NCBI RefSeq assembly: GCF_019649055.1
Contig: NW_026570328.1
Location: forward strand, 124,001-188,000
Length of the DNA stretch: 64,000 bases
Reading direction: 5' to 3'
Source of the DNA: Paramacrobiotus metropolitanus
Lineage: Eukaryota > Tardigrada > Eutardigrada > Parachela > Macrobiotidae
The notes under the pieces were generated by a model. It was not told the DNA's origin and ran no database searches. It was given only the letters and a program-made list of their open reading frames with translations. The position numbers and the translations under genes were made by a program. Positions 1-13,345 of this stretch are shown piece after piece; the first letter of the stretch is position 1; every line of letters starts with the position of its first letter.

Positions 1-2
1 CC

Positions 3-815
3 TGTATAGAGTGGACGTTCATCATTATATGCATACTCCAGATATGTGCCGGCATAGCATTGTTCACCCTCAACATATTTTTTGTTTGGATTGAAAACAT
101 TTTCATCGAAGGCTACTATACATCGGAGTCACTGTTCGGAACGGAGCCGCAACACAACTACACGCTGGTATCCTGTGGCTATTTTATTCTGTCTAGTGCA
201 TTATTCTGCTGTGGACTGTTCGGCTTATCCGCCGTGTACTTCTGGCGAACACGGACCTGTTTTATAGTCCTGTACATCCTCAGCGTCATCGTTTCTCTGG
301 GATGCTTCTGTTTGTTGGCATTCGTTATCTACAATGTCATGCTCCATCAGCGTAGTCGCTTGAACAGCTACCGGCAGAGTTACGATTTCATTGTACTGCA
401 GAGCGGATACTCCCAGGATCCCAGTAGCATGCACTACTTCGACGAAACACAGCAGAGTCTGCGCTGTTGTGGCTCAATGTCGGCCAGTGACTGGCTAGTG
501 GCCGGAGGATATATTCCGTTATCGTGCTGTAAATACGGGAACGATACCGAACGCTGCGGCCATCTGGGAGCGCAATCGCTCCAGCAGCAGTCGCCCAATG
601 CGACCCAATTTGGCTTGCTGGAAGCCTATGACACAGGATGTTATGTTAAGCAAGCCGAGCACGAAACCCAGCTCAATGTCATAATGTATGTTTTCTATAG
701 TAGCATTGTTGGCGGCACACTCTTACTGCAGATTACTGGGCTGGTACTGGTTATTTGTTATAAGATTAGAAATTTTAATGTTGTTATGAGGCCAACGTAT
801 TCCTCAAGACTGTGA
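3..815 (+). CDS. Tetraspanin family membrane protein, 5' partial
   Basis: The frame is open from the left edge and ends at a TGA at 813-815, so the start lies outside the window. It shows hydrophobic segments in tetraspanin order: one at the left edge, two close together around 180-340, and one near 690-760. Between the third and fourth is a large extracellular loop with the diagnostic CCG motif (LRCCG, about 455-470), a second CC pair (LSCCKY) and a late GC (TGCYVK), the cysteine pattern that forms the loop disulphides. An NDT and an NAT sequon lie in the loop. Tetraspanins organise membrane protein microdomains and have no enzymatic activity. The short cytoplasmic tail ends TYSSRL. The subfamily cannot be assigned. 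An AATAAA at about 923 could serve polyadenylation. Confidence 0.85.
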   Translation, partial: CIEWTFIIICILQICAGIALFTLNIFFVWIENIFIEGYYTSESLFGTEPQHNYTLVSCGYFILSSALFCCGLFGLSAVYFWRTRTCFIVLYILSVIVSLGCFCLLAFVIYNVMLHQRSRLNSYRQSYDFIVLQSGYSQDPSSMHYFDETQQSLRCCGSMSASDWLVAGGYIPLSCCKYGNDTERCGHLGAQSLQQQSPNATQFGLLEAYDTGCYVKQAEHETQLNVIMYVFYSSIVGGTLLLQITGLVLVICYKIRNFNVVMRPTYSSRL

Positions 816-3800
816 CGCATTGTCAATAATATAACACAGTTGCTGTCAGTTTGTTGGGCAACACTGGGCGCTGGTAAAGATGAATGGCCATTACTGTGTG
901 CATGTGTTGTAAATACGCCTGCAATAAATACTTCTGCATACAGCTGCAGTCATACGTTCACCGGTACCGTTTTCACCGTGGTTATTAAATTATTATTGCT
1001 AAATTAATGTGTTCGTATTACGATTAATGCTGCTACGACCCTGGAGTAAAATGCAAAAATTGTAAATGTACGCGACGTTATGCCAGCACGAGCCCTGTTA
1101 GGTGGGCCTTACCTAACACAATTTTATTATTTAATTTATACATACATATATAATACAAAAAACGGTTCAAACTATAGCAGTAAATAGTATCTTATTGGTA
1201 AGACCGCAACCTGACTTACAAAAACTATTTGTCTGGGGTTGCGATATTTTATCATCAAATACTACAAATATTTCTGAATATACAGTGCCCCCCTTACCAT
1301 AATACGTAGCGAACTGCGGTATGTGCAGTATCTGATACCGGATCCATATGATGCCGGTCGATAACAAAGTGCAGTTCCAGACCTTCAGCCAAAAGGTCAG
1401 TACGATACAGAGTGATAAGTGGACTGGGACCCGGTAAAGCCATCAGACCTTTAAATATGCAGGCCAGCTTTCGCTGCCGCATTGTTTTTTACAAGTTATT
1501 ATGAACTAGTGCACAATACAGTAAATTTAACTAGTAACACAGAAAAAATTTTTTCCGTTATTTCTTCTTCTGTTAACAGGGTACGTATATGAGTACTTGT
1601 ACGCATCTATAAATGTAGAACATTAATTTTATAGAACGAATAGGTACTACAAATGAGACAGTTCTTGGAAGTCACTAGCTACTTTCGAGAATCCGCTGAA
1701 TGTTTTATTGCAGTAGCACATTTAGCCATTTTTATGCGATTTCGATTAACAAACAGTCCTTTGCTGTTTTAAATTTCATTTGACGCCGGTGTTTTTGTTT
1801 CATTATGCCATGCGAGCAAGGGAGTACGGTAGTACACCCTGTACATTTACAAGATGGCATTCACACTTTGCTGTGTTTGGTCGCACGACTGTAATCTCAA
1901 AACGATGATACCTAACCCATTTTAAGAATTTAACAGCACCTGTGTATTCAAGTGTAGTTAGGTAAACACTTGAAATTACTAGAGACTCCTGATCGTAAAT
2001 TGTACCGCATCATTTTTGGCATTCGTCGGCGAATTGACTCTTTTTGAGAGCGTGTATAATGTGATAGCAATACTGTCGATGTGGATTGTTTGCCATAACG
2101 CAACTGAATGAGCCTCCGGAATCTGTAAACGACCTCTTTTAAACACAGCTTGGTCAGGAATAATCCCTGCCGTGTTGGCCGGCAGGGCGGCTTCATCACG
2201 GCTACTTCATTGTCAATACAGCCTTGCAGTGGCCATATATCCACATCCACACCCCATCTCCGGCTTATGATTTTCGAATTTTGACACGAAAAGCAAAATC
2301 ATTCACGCGTCAATTACTTACTTTCAAAATCTTTAGCCTATTTGTTCGATCCTTTTAATCAAACTTTATACCATATTTATCTTTGACTGCAAAGCAATTT
2401 CCACCGAGCGGCTCGGCGCTAGATAGGCTGAATCGATCGAACATAAAACACCAAAGAATGTTTTACTCCATAACATGGTAATGGTGTTTTCAGATAGGTC
2501 GAGCGTATTGCTTTTGGCTGATTTAATGATTACCCCAAAATTTGTAAAATTTATAAAAATGTAGTTTTAATCAAATTGATTGAATTTCTGGCCATGTGTT
2601 TAGTAGTTGCAGCTTTAAGACCATTTATAGTTTATCTGTACAAAAAGTGATCAGCTGTGCACAATTGTGAAACGTGAGCCAATCTGTAATTAATTAAAAA
2701 TATAAAAACTTGATGTGCACAGTGCAGCAATTATTAAACCGGGTGCCGTGATGATTGGTATTGCATTTCCGATCCGGATGGTTGCCGGTTGGTTGTCCAG
2801 TAGAGTTGTACGATACATGCCTGGGCAAAAAATCCTCAGGGTTTCGTTGGCTGCACATTAATACCGACAGCCTCATATACGTAGATATGGGTATTAAAAT
2901 GCGCTACAGAAAGTATTTGTTTTAGTAATTTACAAGATTTCACAAATTACCACGTATTCTGCCGCTTTCTGCTGTACTAATGATTTTGGCGGACGAAGAA
3001 GTCAAACTAGCCGACTCACACCATGATGATTTATTGATGGTGCGATATAGCGCTTTCGTGGCTGCAATGCGAGTTTTATATACACACGGAAAAGAAACGA
3101 TCCTAACTGCAGAGCGGCGCATTGATACCAGTTTATAACATTTAGTCTTGTTGTCCAGAGCAAAGTTCTGAGCCCCTGTCACAGGGAAGCGTCAGAAAAG
3201 CGGTTGGTGCACTTCATCAGATTCCGAGTCACACATAAACAACTGCCCAATGTTCTGGCAGTGTCAACACCAAGGTGTGTGAATGATGAGAAGATTGACG
3301 TTAAATAGGCACACAGCGCTTAAGTGATCCTACCAAATATACGTTGCACTTCGAAACCGGCACACTTTACTTTCGTCGTTTTTCCTTTATTCCGGTAGCC
3401 GGTTTACTTGGATTGTGTTGCTGTTTTTTGTTTGCAAATCGGCTGCGTCGTGCCACTGTTTATACGTTGTTATGCTTGTATAAGTAAAGCAGTCAGCGCT
3501 CTACCGGTAAGCCGTTTGTCAATTTGTCAAAGGTTCTCTTGAGTTTTACGTCATATTATGAAAATACGTATGTATAATAACTAACCGATCGTGATAGAGT
3601 AATATTGGTAAATTCATTCATCATTATTGCAGTAATTTACTTTCCGTATAATATCTGAGTTGTATGTGTTCGAGAATGCAGATATCAAAACTGGGCGTTG
3701 TATCACAGTGTTGTATATCTACTGTATATACTGCTATCGCTACGTAGTGTTTGTTCAAGCGTACGATCGTACAATTGGGTGTAGTACGCTGGTTAATTCA

Positions 3801-4417
3801 TACCGACACATAGTGTCGTTAAAATTAAGAAGCAACCAACATAATCCGATAGCCAACTAAACTTGTTTGACACGATCCAACATACTCGACAATTGAAAAA
3901 TGCTTTTTGCCGTTAGGAAGTTTCAAGTTTACTTGTGCATGCTTGAGAGTTTTTTCGTGTGGAATAAGTAGCTTGATATTCTAGGTGAATAAATTTGAAC
4001 AGTTAGATTGTAACGGTGTATACGCGCTCTGAATGTTTATGCCGGCCGACGCTCTTATACGGGAACATTATATCGATGTAAGGAAATCGAATTTTTGCGA
4101 TTTGACATAGTCGGTAATTATTGTGCAACATGTGTGCAGCTGTCCAAACTGCGCTAGTTATGGTAGAATGATTCGCAAAAATAACTGTGGCGGAATCCTA
4201 TGAAAAGCAGTGCCGCACTGGCCGCCTTTTATATATATGTCGTTGATTTCCAGATGAGTGGAAATGGCATACAAGAAAAATGCAAATTGTCTAAATTGCC
4301 CTCAGCTCATCCGTTTGTCAAGTTAAAAAGCGCCAGTTGATCCTGAGCAGCCGGTCCCATTCAGCGATGTAAAAATGGCTTGATGACCAACAACGTTGAC
4401 TGAATGCTGTCCGCACA
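816..4417. other. Intergenic sequence without a recognised gene
   Basis: About 3.6 kb between the tetraspanin stop and the first CPED1 exon. Only short AT-rich open frames are present, with no recognisable domain, splice-supported exon chain, tRNA or strong repeat. It should hold the tetraspanin 3' UTR (AATAAA near 923) and the CPED1 promoter. Confidence 0.5.
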
Positions 4418-7400
4418 ATGCCACTTATTCGATTTTCTAATCTGTGGCGCCGGGATAAAATACCAATCAAATTGCTAATTATCACGCTGTTTTTTCTGGC
4501 CTGTTATCTGACGCAGTATCCTGGCCAGTATGATGTGGAGAATACAGCTGAGCAGGAGAAAAACAGCCGTGATCAAACGCCGGATGGAGTGGCATGTGGC
4601 GGAAAAAACGATCAAATAAACAATTCCTCTGTCAGCAAATGGATTTTGGCACTGTACAAGGTGGGCTATTAAATGGCTATTCTCATTTTTTGTATCACAT
4701 CTTTCATGTGTTTTAAAAAGTATGTAGCTGAGACTTGACCGAGCAAATGGATCGATTAGCAAAAATCACACAGACTTCTCGCATCGCAGAGTTTAGTGTG
4801 TGTACGCGGCTGAATGATGACAGCCGGCAAAGGCTTGTGATCCTCGCTAGTTTTTCGGCAGTCATCGCTCTGACATATTTTTCTCCATTGATAACTGGTT
4901 ACGGGAAACTATGCGGTAAATTATGATGCACTTATGCAATACAAGCATACCAATTTTCAGATAATTTGCTGCTGGCTTAAAAATCGCGCTTCCTAATAAT
5001 ATATGGTTTGCAATTCAACAACTGTCTAGGATATTTAACAAGTGAAATATGTTTGCATGTTGAAAACTGTAGCCACGCTGAGGAGTGGCAATAATATGTT
5101 AAACCTGCACAATAATATCTGTACATCAATGTGCTGCAACTTACCCATCCAGCTGAGCAAATCACACACTTCTCTTTTAAAATTTTTATTTCAGTTTAAA
5201 AATATTCAGATAGGCTAAATGCGTGCGAAGATCTGTTATTAACAATCCGGCTTTAAAAAGAATTTTATTGATAAATGTCCAGTGTGAATATTGGGTTATT
5301 TCTTTGTTTAACAACCAACAATGTAAACTGCACTGCGAGATTATTGCACCATAAACAATATGGTGGCAGCAGCAAATAAAGCACCGGAATTTGTCCCTTT
5401 CAGATTAATCCTCTGCCCGTTACTGCTTAAAAGCGGTAGTGATAAAATGTAGCGTTATGGCCAAGCATTCTGTCGTCAGCGTTGGTAAAGTGCACTTCAC
5501 AATATGAGGATATCATGAAGTGTTAATCTAGTCTAAAGTAGCGGAATATATCAGTCAGTGTGCTCGAAATAACGTCCTGCAATGTGTGTGTCTCCCGGCA
5601 ATCTTCCCGGAAGACGCGACTTGCTAAATGACTAGAAATGCCGAAAACGACGATGTTTGCCAGATGTTCCTGGTAAGGACATTTACTATCCTTCTGATTG
5701 ATCCCAGAGACAGCTCTTCTTGTTCACAGTGCCTTAATTGGAACAGTAGTCGTATCGAATTACATTAATAAATTGTCTGCTCTGTCTGCGGACAAATCCT
5801 TCCAGGATGCTATCAGTAATCTAATATTACGGGCACGACCGTTAAGTCTCATCTTGTGGAAAGCAGTTTGCCATGGCAAAACTATTGTACATGCAGTACA
5901 ACTTACTAACCGTAATTTAAGGCTCTACAACCATAGCATGCCGTGTTTGTTAATCATGAGTGTTACGAATTTCCCATGTGACAACACCCAACCAGGCTTC
6001 ACATTCCTTATCAAAACAGTTTTACTACGAATTTCAAATTACTAAAATTTCTTCAGCCTTCGTAAATCAACATTCATTAAATCATGTAACGTTAAATAAA
6101 TTTTTATCGTGTTCGTATTTTAGAAGTGTAGAGTAATATATTTCTGTAAGCAGCAGAATATTGTGCAGTACATGTCATTTATATTTACGTCGAAAGCACA
6201 TTATCCGACGGTTTTCGCAGATCTCAAAGAAGCACTTGTGATATATATATCGACCAAATACGCCATGCCACAAGTTGAGCTGTGACCCACTTGTTAACTA
6301 AAACACATTTGGCGTAATTAAGTTTCTGAGGTATTCATATCCCCGGGGAGATATTAATTCACCATATCAATAATAACTCCGGACAATTTCTGTACCTTTA
6401 TGAGCTTTTAATCATTACCAATTATTACTGACTGCCAGGTTGCACAGCCTTCTCCATACTCGATTAGAATTTTTATAACCGCATATGAGCCCTCGTTTAG
6501 AATGTTCCTATGGAATCTCTTCTTCTCTTGGTTAAATTGTATTATCGAAACGTGGTCAGGCAAAATGCTCGCCAAATCATATCAAAAATACAAGCAGGTT
6601 TTCACTGCACGTCTCAGGGAAAATTTGCCATAAAATTTTTTTACAGCAATTTTACTGCTGCTGCAGTCTACAAGGGATACACTTAAGAAAGTTAGTTGAT
6701 TTCAAATGTGAGGTAGCATAATTTATTCGACAGTAAATTATATTATTTCCGGAGCAAATGCATATGGTGCATACATTTACTTGTTTATGATCATCGATCA
6801 CTCGCTAACGGATATCCACAGCAATTTCCACTAGTGGCACGAAATACTCAATTGGCAGTGTAATTGACCTACGTCCGAGTGTATAGCGCGTGGGCTACGT
6901 TAGTGAAAAACAGAAGTAAATAGCCATTCTGCCAAGTGAAGCGAAAGTGGTGAAAATTAGATCTCGTTTACGCAAATAAGGCTACTAATCCACCATTACA
7001 ACCGGCATGTGTGTACACATGCGCAACGCAATATATACCCGCATGTCAGCCAGAAAGCCACATTGGCACGACATCCATCGACTGACCGGCCAACATCCCA
7101 CGTACAATCGAGCACGAACAATATCTCCCTGTGTATTATAACGCAGCACACATTGACCACTAATGCCAATTATACATGCATAAAAAGTGTATTTACAATG
7201 TAATGAGATAAATTTACGTATAATCTGTTTGCCTTATTCCCCATCAATCCAGGTCATTGGATCAATGGAGAGGACGGGAGTGATGCGGAGCGCCGGCACT
7301 GTGCGACCGGAAACCAAACAGAGAACTGTGACAATATTCCTGTCTTCCACGCTGGGCATGGATGTGTACAATGAACACTGCATACGGACACTGCACACGC

Positions 7401-10400
7401 TGGGCTATGTGGTGGATGTCCATACAGCGTTGCCGGTTATTAATCCACAACCGCTTATTAAGGAGCGCTCGGACTTGACGCTGTGCTTGTTTACTCCGTG
7501 CTCGACGGAAATGATTGATTACGATGCCGGCAAGGTATAAAAATTGTGCAACTACCAACGTGAACTTATAATGTGAACCAATCATTGCACATATACTGCT
7601 GAGGAAAATTTTTTGAAGTCGACGATTCAAGGAGGGTGATCAAATTAACTGCCGAACATTTCAAATATTATAATGCAGGTCCATTTATTTGTTCATTAGC
7701 ATCAATTCCGCTTACGTGAATTAGCTTGCGCATACATAAATTTTTTTGTCCAGGTTGTTTACATCTCCGAAAAGCTACCTGCGCTGATTTTGGAGCGGGA
7801 GCTACTCAATACAGTTTTTGCGGAAATTCCAGGTAAATACTAAAGTAATCATGTAAAATTTCCAATGGTTTTTCAATACGATAAGTAAATTTCCGGTAAA
7901 GCTACTAGACTTATATGGATGCATAACTAATAATTATTCTCTCGAAAACTGCAGGACTTTTCAACCAAAATGTTTATCGCCATTTGAACACAGCAGAAAG
8001 CATGCCGGTGAATTTTGCATCTAACGCATCGACCAACTGGATTGTCACTCAGGAAGATGGTAGCCCGTCGTTTGTGACTGTACCGGCTATCTCCTTGCCG
8101 TATTTTCTGGGCGAAATGCACAAAACTCAAACTATAACCGGGAAAATGTTACTGCAAGAATCCTTCACAGTTTTGGATCGCCCAGCTTGGTTGTCCGTTT
8201 ATGTGGTAGCAGTTGGAAAAGACCCTGTTGTGTATTTCCTGCATAAATCCGGTTTAATTCAAATTGGTGAATATCCAATGTTAGGCAGTCCTTATCAGGC
8301 AAGTATTTCGTTAAATTAACTGAGCTTCCTTATTGTGTTCGATGTTATTCTGTAGCAGCAGTTATAAACTGTCATTATTAAAAACGAACTGCGCTTTGAA
8401 CAATCTTCCAACTTATTATTTTAAAGTGCTTTTTGAATAAGCGGTTGGAAAGGTTAAAATATCATTAAAAGTGGAAATGTGCTTAGTTTTTGTAAAAATG
8501 GCAGCAATTGTTAGTGTAACAAAAATAATAGCCAAAAAACTGTGCTAGTTGTTAGTTGATTTTCTTGTGTTTGTAGGGCAGCAGTTCACAGTTGACATGG
8601 AGCATCCAGCAGTTCCGAAAATATTTGCTATCAAAATACACCTCACTGGAAATTGAAAGGTTTTTTCAAGATGTTAGAACGGCTGTTGATGTTTTCCTTG
8701 CGCACTGCAAATTAGCCGCACGACACAAACAACCCGCGCCTTTGGCCACTGAATCACCACGTGCTGAAGAAAACTGGCCAAGGCTACACCAGATTCATAT
8801 TGCACAGTTTACGATATTCATAACAAAAGCGCTGACCCCTCATGTTGTATCTGTGAGTGCTGTTGCACATTGTTAGTAATACTATCAAACACTAGCAAGC
8901 AGGGGCTATTCGAGACCCCCATCGACCATGTACTATTTTTTTAAACCAAATCTGACAACGTATTAATAATCACCGAATTTTTCTGATCTCAAAGTATTTT
9001 TCAAAATTTTTTTCGGAACAAAAAAATTCTGACTGCCAGCCCCCTAGGTCCCCCACAGTATCATGGGCGGTAGCAATGGGATCAGGGGCAAAAATTTTAT
9101 TTTTATGTTTTTTCACTGTTTCTAGGTAAATCGATAACGCTGAATTCGAATTTGACATTAAAAATGTGATATGGGCTGAGGATAAAAAGATTTACTTAAA
9201 AAAAAAACAAGGATTCTCACAACTGATCTAACAACGATTATCGAAACCCTTCTCAACATAAAGTTCTTCCACACTGCTTATATCAATTTTTTATCATCAA
9301 ATTTGAATTCAGCGTTATTTATTTACCTAGAAACAGTGAAAAAACATAAAAATAAAATTTTTGCCCCTGATCCCATTGCTACCGCCCATGATACTGTGGG
9401 GGACCTAGGGGGCTGGCAGTCAGAATTTTTTTGTTCCGAAAAAAATTTTGAAAAATACTTTCTAGATTAGAAAAATTCGCTAATTAATAATACGTGGTCA
9501 GATTTGGCTTAAAAAAATAGTACATGGTCGATGGGGGTGTCGAATAGCCCCTGCTAGCAAGCAAAAGTAGTGCTAAACATCCGATCACTGACCATATGGG
9601 TGACCTTTCGCATTTGCTACAGGTGGCTCCTTATCCACATACCGACGCACAGTTTCTACCTAACAGTCTTCTAATAGATCTTCTGCAGTTTGATTTTCTG
9701 ACACATGGTTTTCAAGAATCAACAAAGTCTGGTCATTTGGATTTGCTACGAAGTGTCGAATCGGTAAAACCATAAAGTAGCTTGCCATCATCGGAATAAT
9801 GTATTACTCCTGAAATTATTTTTATAAATCACTTTTATATGGTGTCTTATTAGATTGAATGTAAAGAGATTGATCTTGAGAACACTGTCCTGAAACCGGA
9901 CTGCCTTTCCACTGCGGACTTACGGAATGCCTTGGAAATTGTCGAGTTATTTCGCATTTCTGGCAGTGCAGGAATGGAATACATCGCACTACATTCCTTT
10001 ACTCAATCCACATTTACCAAAGCGATTGAAAATTTCCTGACATGTCATCCTAAATCTATGGATTCTGCCGGATGGGATCTGACAGAATTCGATGCCGGTT
10101 ATGACGCGGATACCAGTACTGCCAGGCGCTCGTGTCAGCAAAGTAAAGTTTTGCAACTGTCCAACATATGTCACTCCTAGTTTGACATTACCGTAGTTAA
10201 TTAAATATTAACTGTTTATAAATTATTGACATTTGATCTGTATGCTTACCGTGCAGATTCCCTGTTCCACTCGTTGCTTTTTTCCGTGGCATTTCGTCCC
10301 GCTCTCCAACTGAATCCGCTGTTCCATCCTTTGACGACACTGTACAGCGCCGCTGTGCCATTTGATGTCATGTCCGTCGAAGTTTCGTTCGAACCAGCGG

Positions 10401-12503
10401 ACTGCAGTAATTTCGTGTCAATACTGGGAAACACGTATCCAGCTAAGTACGACGCTTTTTGTTTGAATTGTTTTTTTTATTTGTAGGCAATAATAATTTT
10501 TGCCGGTGTTCACATGTACCCAAACCTGTATGATTACATATTATCTATCTTATTGTGGGCTCGCATTTTCAGGCACTCTAGTTTCACGTTAGGAGTTGGC
10601 TTGAACGTGATGCACATTCACGTGGTTAAACAAAACCTTTCAGCGGAAAATAGTTTCGAAACACTGAAAATCTACACCATTAAAATAACACGAGAGCCCC
10701 GGCACAGCACTCCAGTGACCGTTGAGAAAAATAAAAATTTGGAGATACTGCAAAACTGCCGTCTACTCCAGGTATAATTATAGCATATACTCAGTAATTG
10801 TGGTAATACGAGGTACGATAAATAAAATGAGCACCTACTACTCTAATGTGGGTACAATGAAGTTGATGCACTGTTTCGTAATTACTGCATGTTAGAGCAA
10901 CAACATGCTTTCTGATTTTTAGGCTTGTGAAATGCGGCTTTATCCCAACGAATCATGCGGATTGCAACCGGAAATCAACATTAAAAGACACGGCAGAGAA
11001 TCACAGTGCACAGCGAAAGCTGGTTAGTTTGTAATAGTGTTACCCGTTAATTACAAACCGGAAATAGACTGACTGCGTTTTCTATCAGATTACTGGATTG
11101 TGCCATGTCGCGATTGCAGCAATGAGGCTTCGTGCAACTGGGACGGTGCCACGTGGTCAGCAGAAGCCTGCGCATATAGGCAGTCAGATTATGTTGACCT
11201 TTCTGCGGAATGTCTAAAAAATAAACGGGTAAGTGTTGAAAATAAAATAGGCAACCACATATGTGCGCCTAAATAGGTAACGGTGACATTAAACTTATAG
11301 TTTATCTTCCTTGGAGACTCCACAAACCGCGGTATACTGGCATATGCGCTGCAGTTGTTGAACGGCTCGCTATGGAGTGATGAGAAAATTCATTCCATCA
11401 AAGTGTACACATTCCCGGAGCAGAACGTTTCCTTTTCCTTTGCCTACTATCCACAGTTTTGGATACCAAAAAACCTCCGACCAACGTTTAAAAAGACTGT
11501 GTTGCAAGCGACGAAAGCGTAAGGCTTTACTAGATCGTATATGCACAACTATTTAGCAGATTTGTATCTTCAATGAAAAAATGCATATATGATATTTGCA
11601 AATATGAATATCTTTACGTATTTTTTGCACAGTTGTACGTAGCTTGACGAATAGACGACTGGTGAAGTGTTCTCGTTTTTTAAAACTGTCTTGCTGATTT
11701 AACAAAGTGCTGATCGTTAATACAATGGTCGAAATGATGTACACTGACTGATATTTTGTTGACTTTAACAGGATCGATAACCTGGATGACAGCAAAGATG
11801 TGGTGTTTGTGATAGGAGGCGTGCAATTTTTGCGCCCTTTTCATTTAAGAGAACTTGACAAAATTTTACGAAGGTAAGGATACTTGGTTTCTGCACACAT
11901 GGTTGTGAGCTAATTCCTAAATACTGACTTCCAGAAAAAATCTGAAGCGAAGTCGCGTCGTGGTAAAAACTCTTGGTGCCGGCTTTTTCATTCGTATACC
12001 TGGCATTCCGTTTGTAACGCAAGTAAGCAAATCTGATGACCGAGTCTAAGCAATATTAGTGTGCAACTGCAGTTAAGCCCACCTACAGGCATGTTCATAC
12101 AAATTATATAGTCAATTTAATTTTCATTTTTATAAAACCACAATGTATTTTATTTTTTGCATTGAGGACGATTTGGGAACACTTGTGAAACATAACGACG
12201 AATTAAAAGAAGAAGCAAAACGCCTTAGTTATTCTTTCGTGGATACTCTAGCCATGACTGTATCGCGTTATAACGAATTCCATCCTGGTCGATGTAGCTG
12301 TCACTTTCATTCGGTATGTTCAATAATAACGCCATCGTATAAAAGCTATCCAGTAAGAAAACTCTTTACAAGTTTTGATAAACACGAAAACTTTGCAGGT
12401 TGAGCAGAACGATAGCAATGGGCAGAATAGCAGATTCCTACTCAAGGGACCGATTAATGCGTTGTATTCGCGGCAAGTTCTGCGCAATGCTTGCGCTGAT
12501 TGA
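4418..12503 (+). CDS. CPED1: Cadherin-like and PC-esterase domain protein 1 (CPED1 orthologue)
   Basis: Sixteen exons read in one frame: 4418-4660, 7253-7534, 7754-7832, 7955-8298, 8577-8852, 9623-9763, 9854-10142, 10257-10446, 10573-10771, 10923-11022, 11089-11228, 11301-11518, 11772-11873, 11935-12022, 12167-12313, 12399-12503. The splice phases agree and give about 980 aa, close to the vertebrate protein. Exon 1 encodes a basic N-terminus then a hydrophobic signal anchor (LLIITLFFLACYL), implying a secretory or Golgi product; its link to exon 2 rests on phase alone. The cadherin-like beta-sandwich lies around 10257-10771. The PC-esterase part starts with the GDS motif (FLGDSTNRG, 11301 on) and ends with GRCSCHFHS and a terminal GPIN segment, both characteristic of CPED1. 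PC-esterases act on modified glycans; the CPED1 substrate is unknown. The intron after 8298 starts GC rather than GT. Introns hold a MITE and a dispersed repeat. Confidence 0.88.
5580..6310 (+). repeat. Dispersed repeat, copy 1 of an inverted pair
   Basis: This stretch, in the first intron of CPED1, matches the reverse complement of about 21240-21800 over several hundred bases with small indels. Shared landmarks are the start (GTCTCCCGGCAATCTTCC), a central stretch reading SNYINKLS in one frame, and a distal part with ATTACGCCAAATGTG or its complement. Neither copy holds an intact long reading frame: the frame here breaks where copy 2 stays open for 91 codons. It may be an unclassified transposable element or a duplicated gene fragment. 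I do not recognise the peptide. Confidence 0.7.
8900..9553. mobile_element. hAT-type foldback MITE in a CPED1 intron
   Basis: A 654-bp non-coding element. Its terminal inverted repeats begin CAGGGGCTATTCGA and end TCGAATAGCCCCTG, and the inverted similarity runs about 270 bp from each end, leaving a loop of about 130 bp. It is flanked by a perfect 8-bp direct repeat, ctagcaag, at 8892-8899 and 9554-9561. An 8-bp target duplication plus CAG-type ends are hallmarks of hAT superfamily elements. It sits between CPED1 exons 8577-8852 and 9623-9763 and does not disturb coding. The short frames inside are inverted-repeat artefacts. Confidence 0.9.
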
Positions 12504-13345
12504 TCTGATACATAAATGTGATTCCGTCTCTCTACCTTTTCTTCGATGCCTTTTCCAAATGGACCAAAGATTTAAATCTGTCTTGACTTACAAATGCTCA
12601 TTTACAAAGCTTTTTATATTTTTATCACTGCCCGGTAAACTGTAAAGTTACTGCATCCATATCTGTATGTACAAATTATATACATAATAACCTAAATGAG
12701 GTTCGGTAACATACATACTCTGTGCGTGGTAAATTCACAAAAAGGTACAAAACGTTTACAATTCGTAATTTGTTGCAGAATCAGAAACTGGTTAACGTAA
12801 TTGTACTTGCACCACTAAAATTTTTTAATAATAATGAATTTAATGTCTTCTACTACGGGGATAATCCCCTTACGCATAGGACAAGATGGCACGCATACAA
12901 CTGATTACAAACGGACAAAAATAGTAAACTCAAAAATATTCACAAACACCATTCCATTACAATGTTCGCTAAAGCTGTATTAGTGCACATTGGAGTGAAG
13001 AAAGAGACTTGTAACATTCCGCGGGCAATTAAAGTTCAGTACAAAAATTTTCTTGTTAATAAATCATAACACCCATAATTACCGCACATAAAGTAGCGAT
13101 AATAACCATTAACAACCCAAACAAACACCGCTCTGCTCCTCAACTGATAATTTGTTACAGATGCGATAAAATATAAAGCCATGGTCTGTATATATATACA
13201 GACCATGATAAAGCGCTACTATAGAGAAATATAAGAACATAGTACAGCAAAAAATTAACAACAGCTTTTCTCTGTTCCAGTGGTTTGGTTAATCCACCTT
13301 CTCATGATCTGTCGGCTGTTAATGCGGGAAAGGCTGACACGATCG
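12504..13345. other. Convergent intergenic region with a 26-bp perfect palindrome
   Basis: AT-rich sequence between the converging CPED1 and UFC1-Plus3 genes, holding both 3' UTRs and no gene that I recognise. At 13181-13206 is a perfect 26-bp palindrome starting ATGGTCTGTATAT. As RNA it would form a strong hairpin. Confidence 0.5.
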
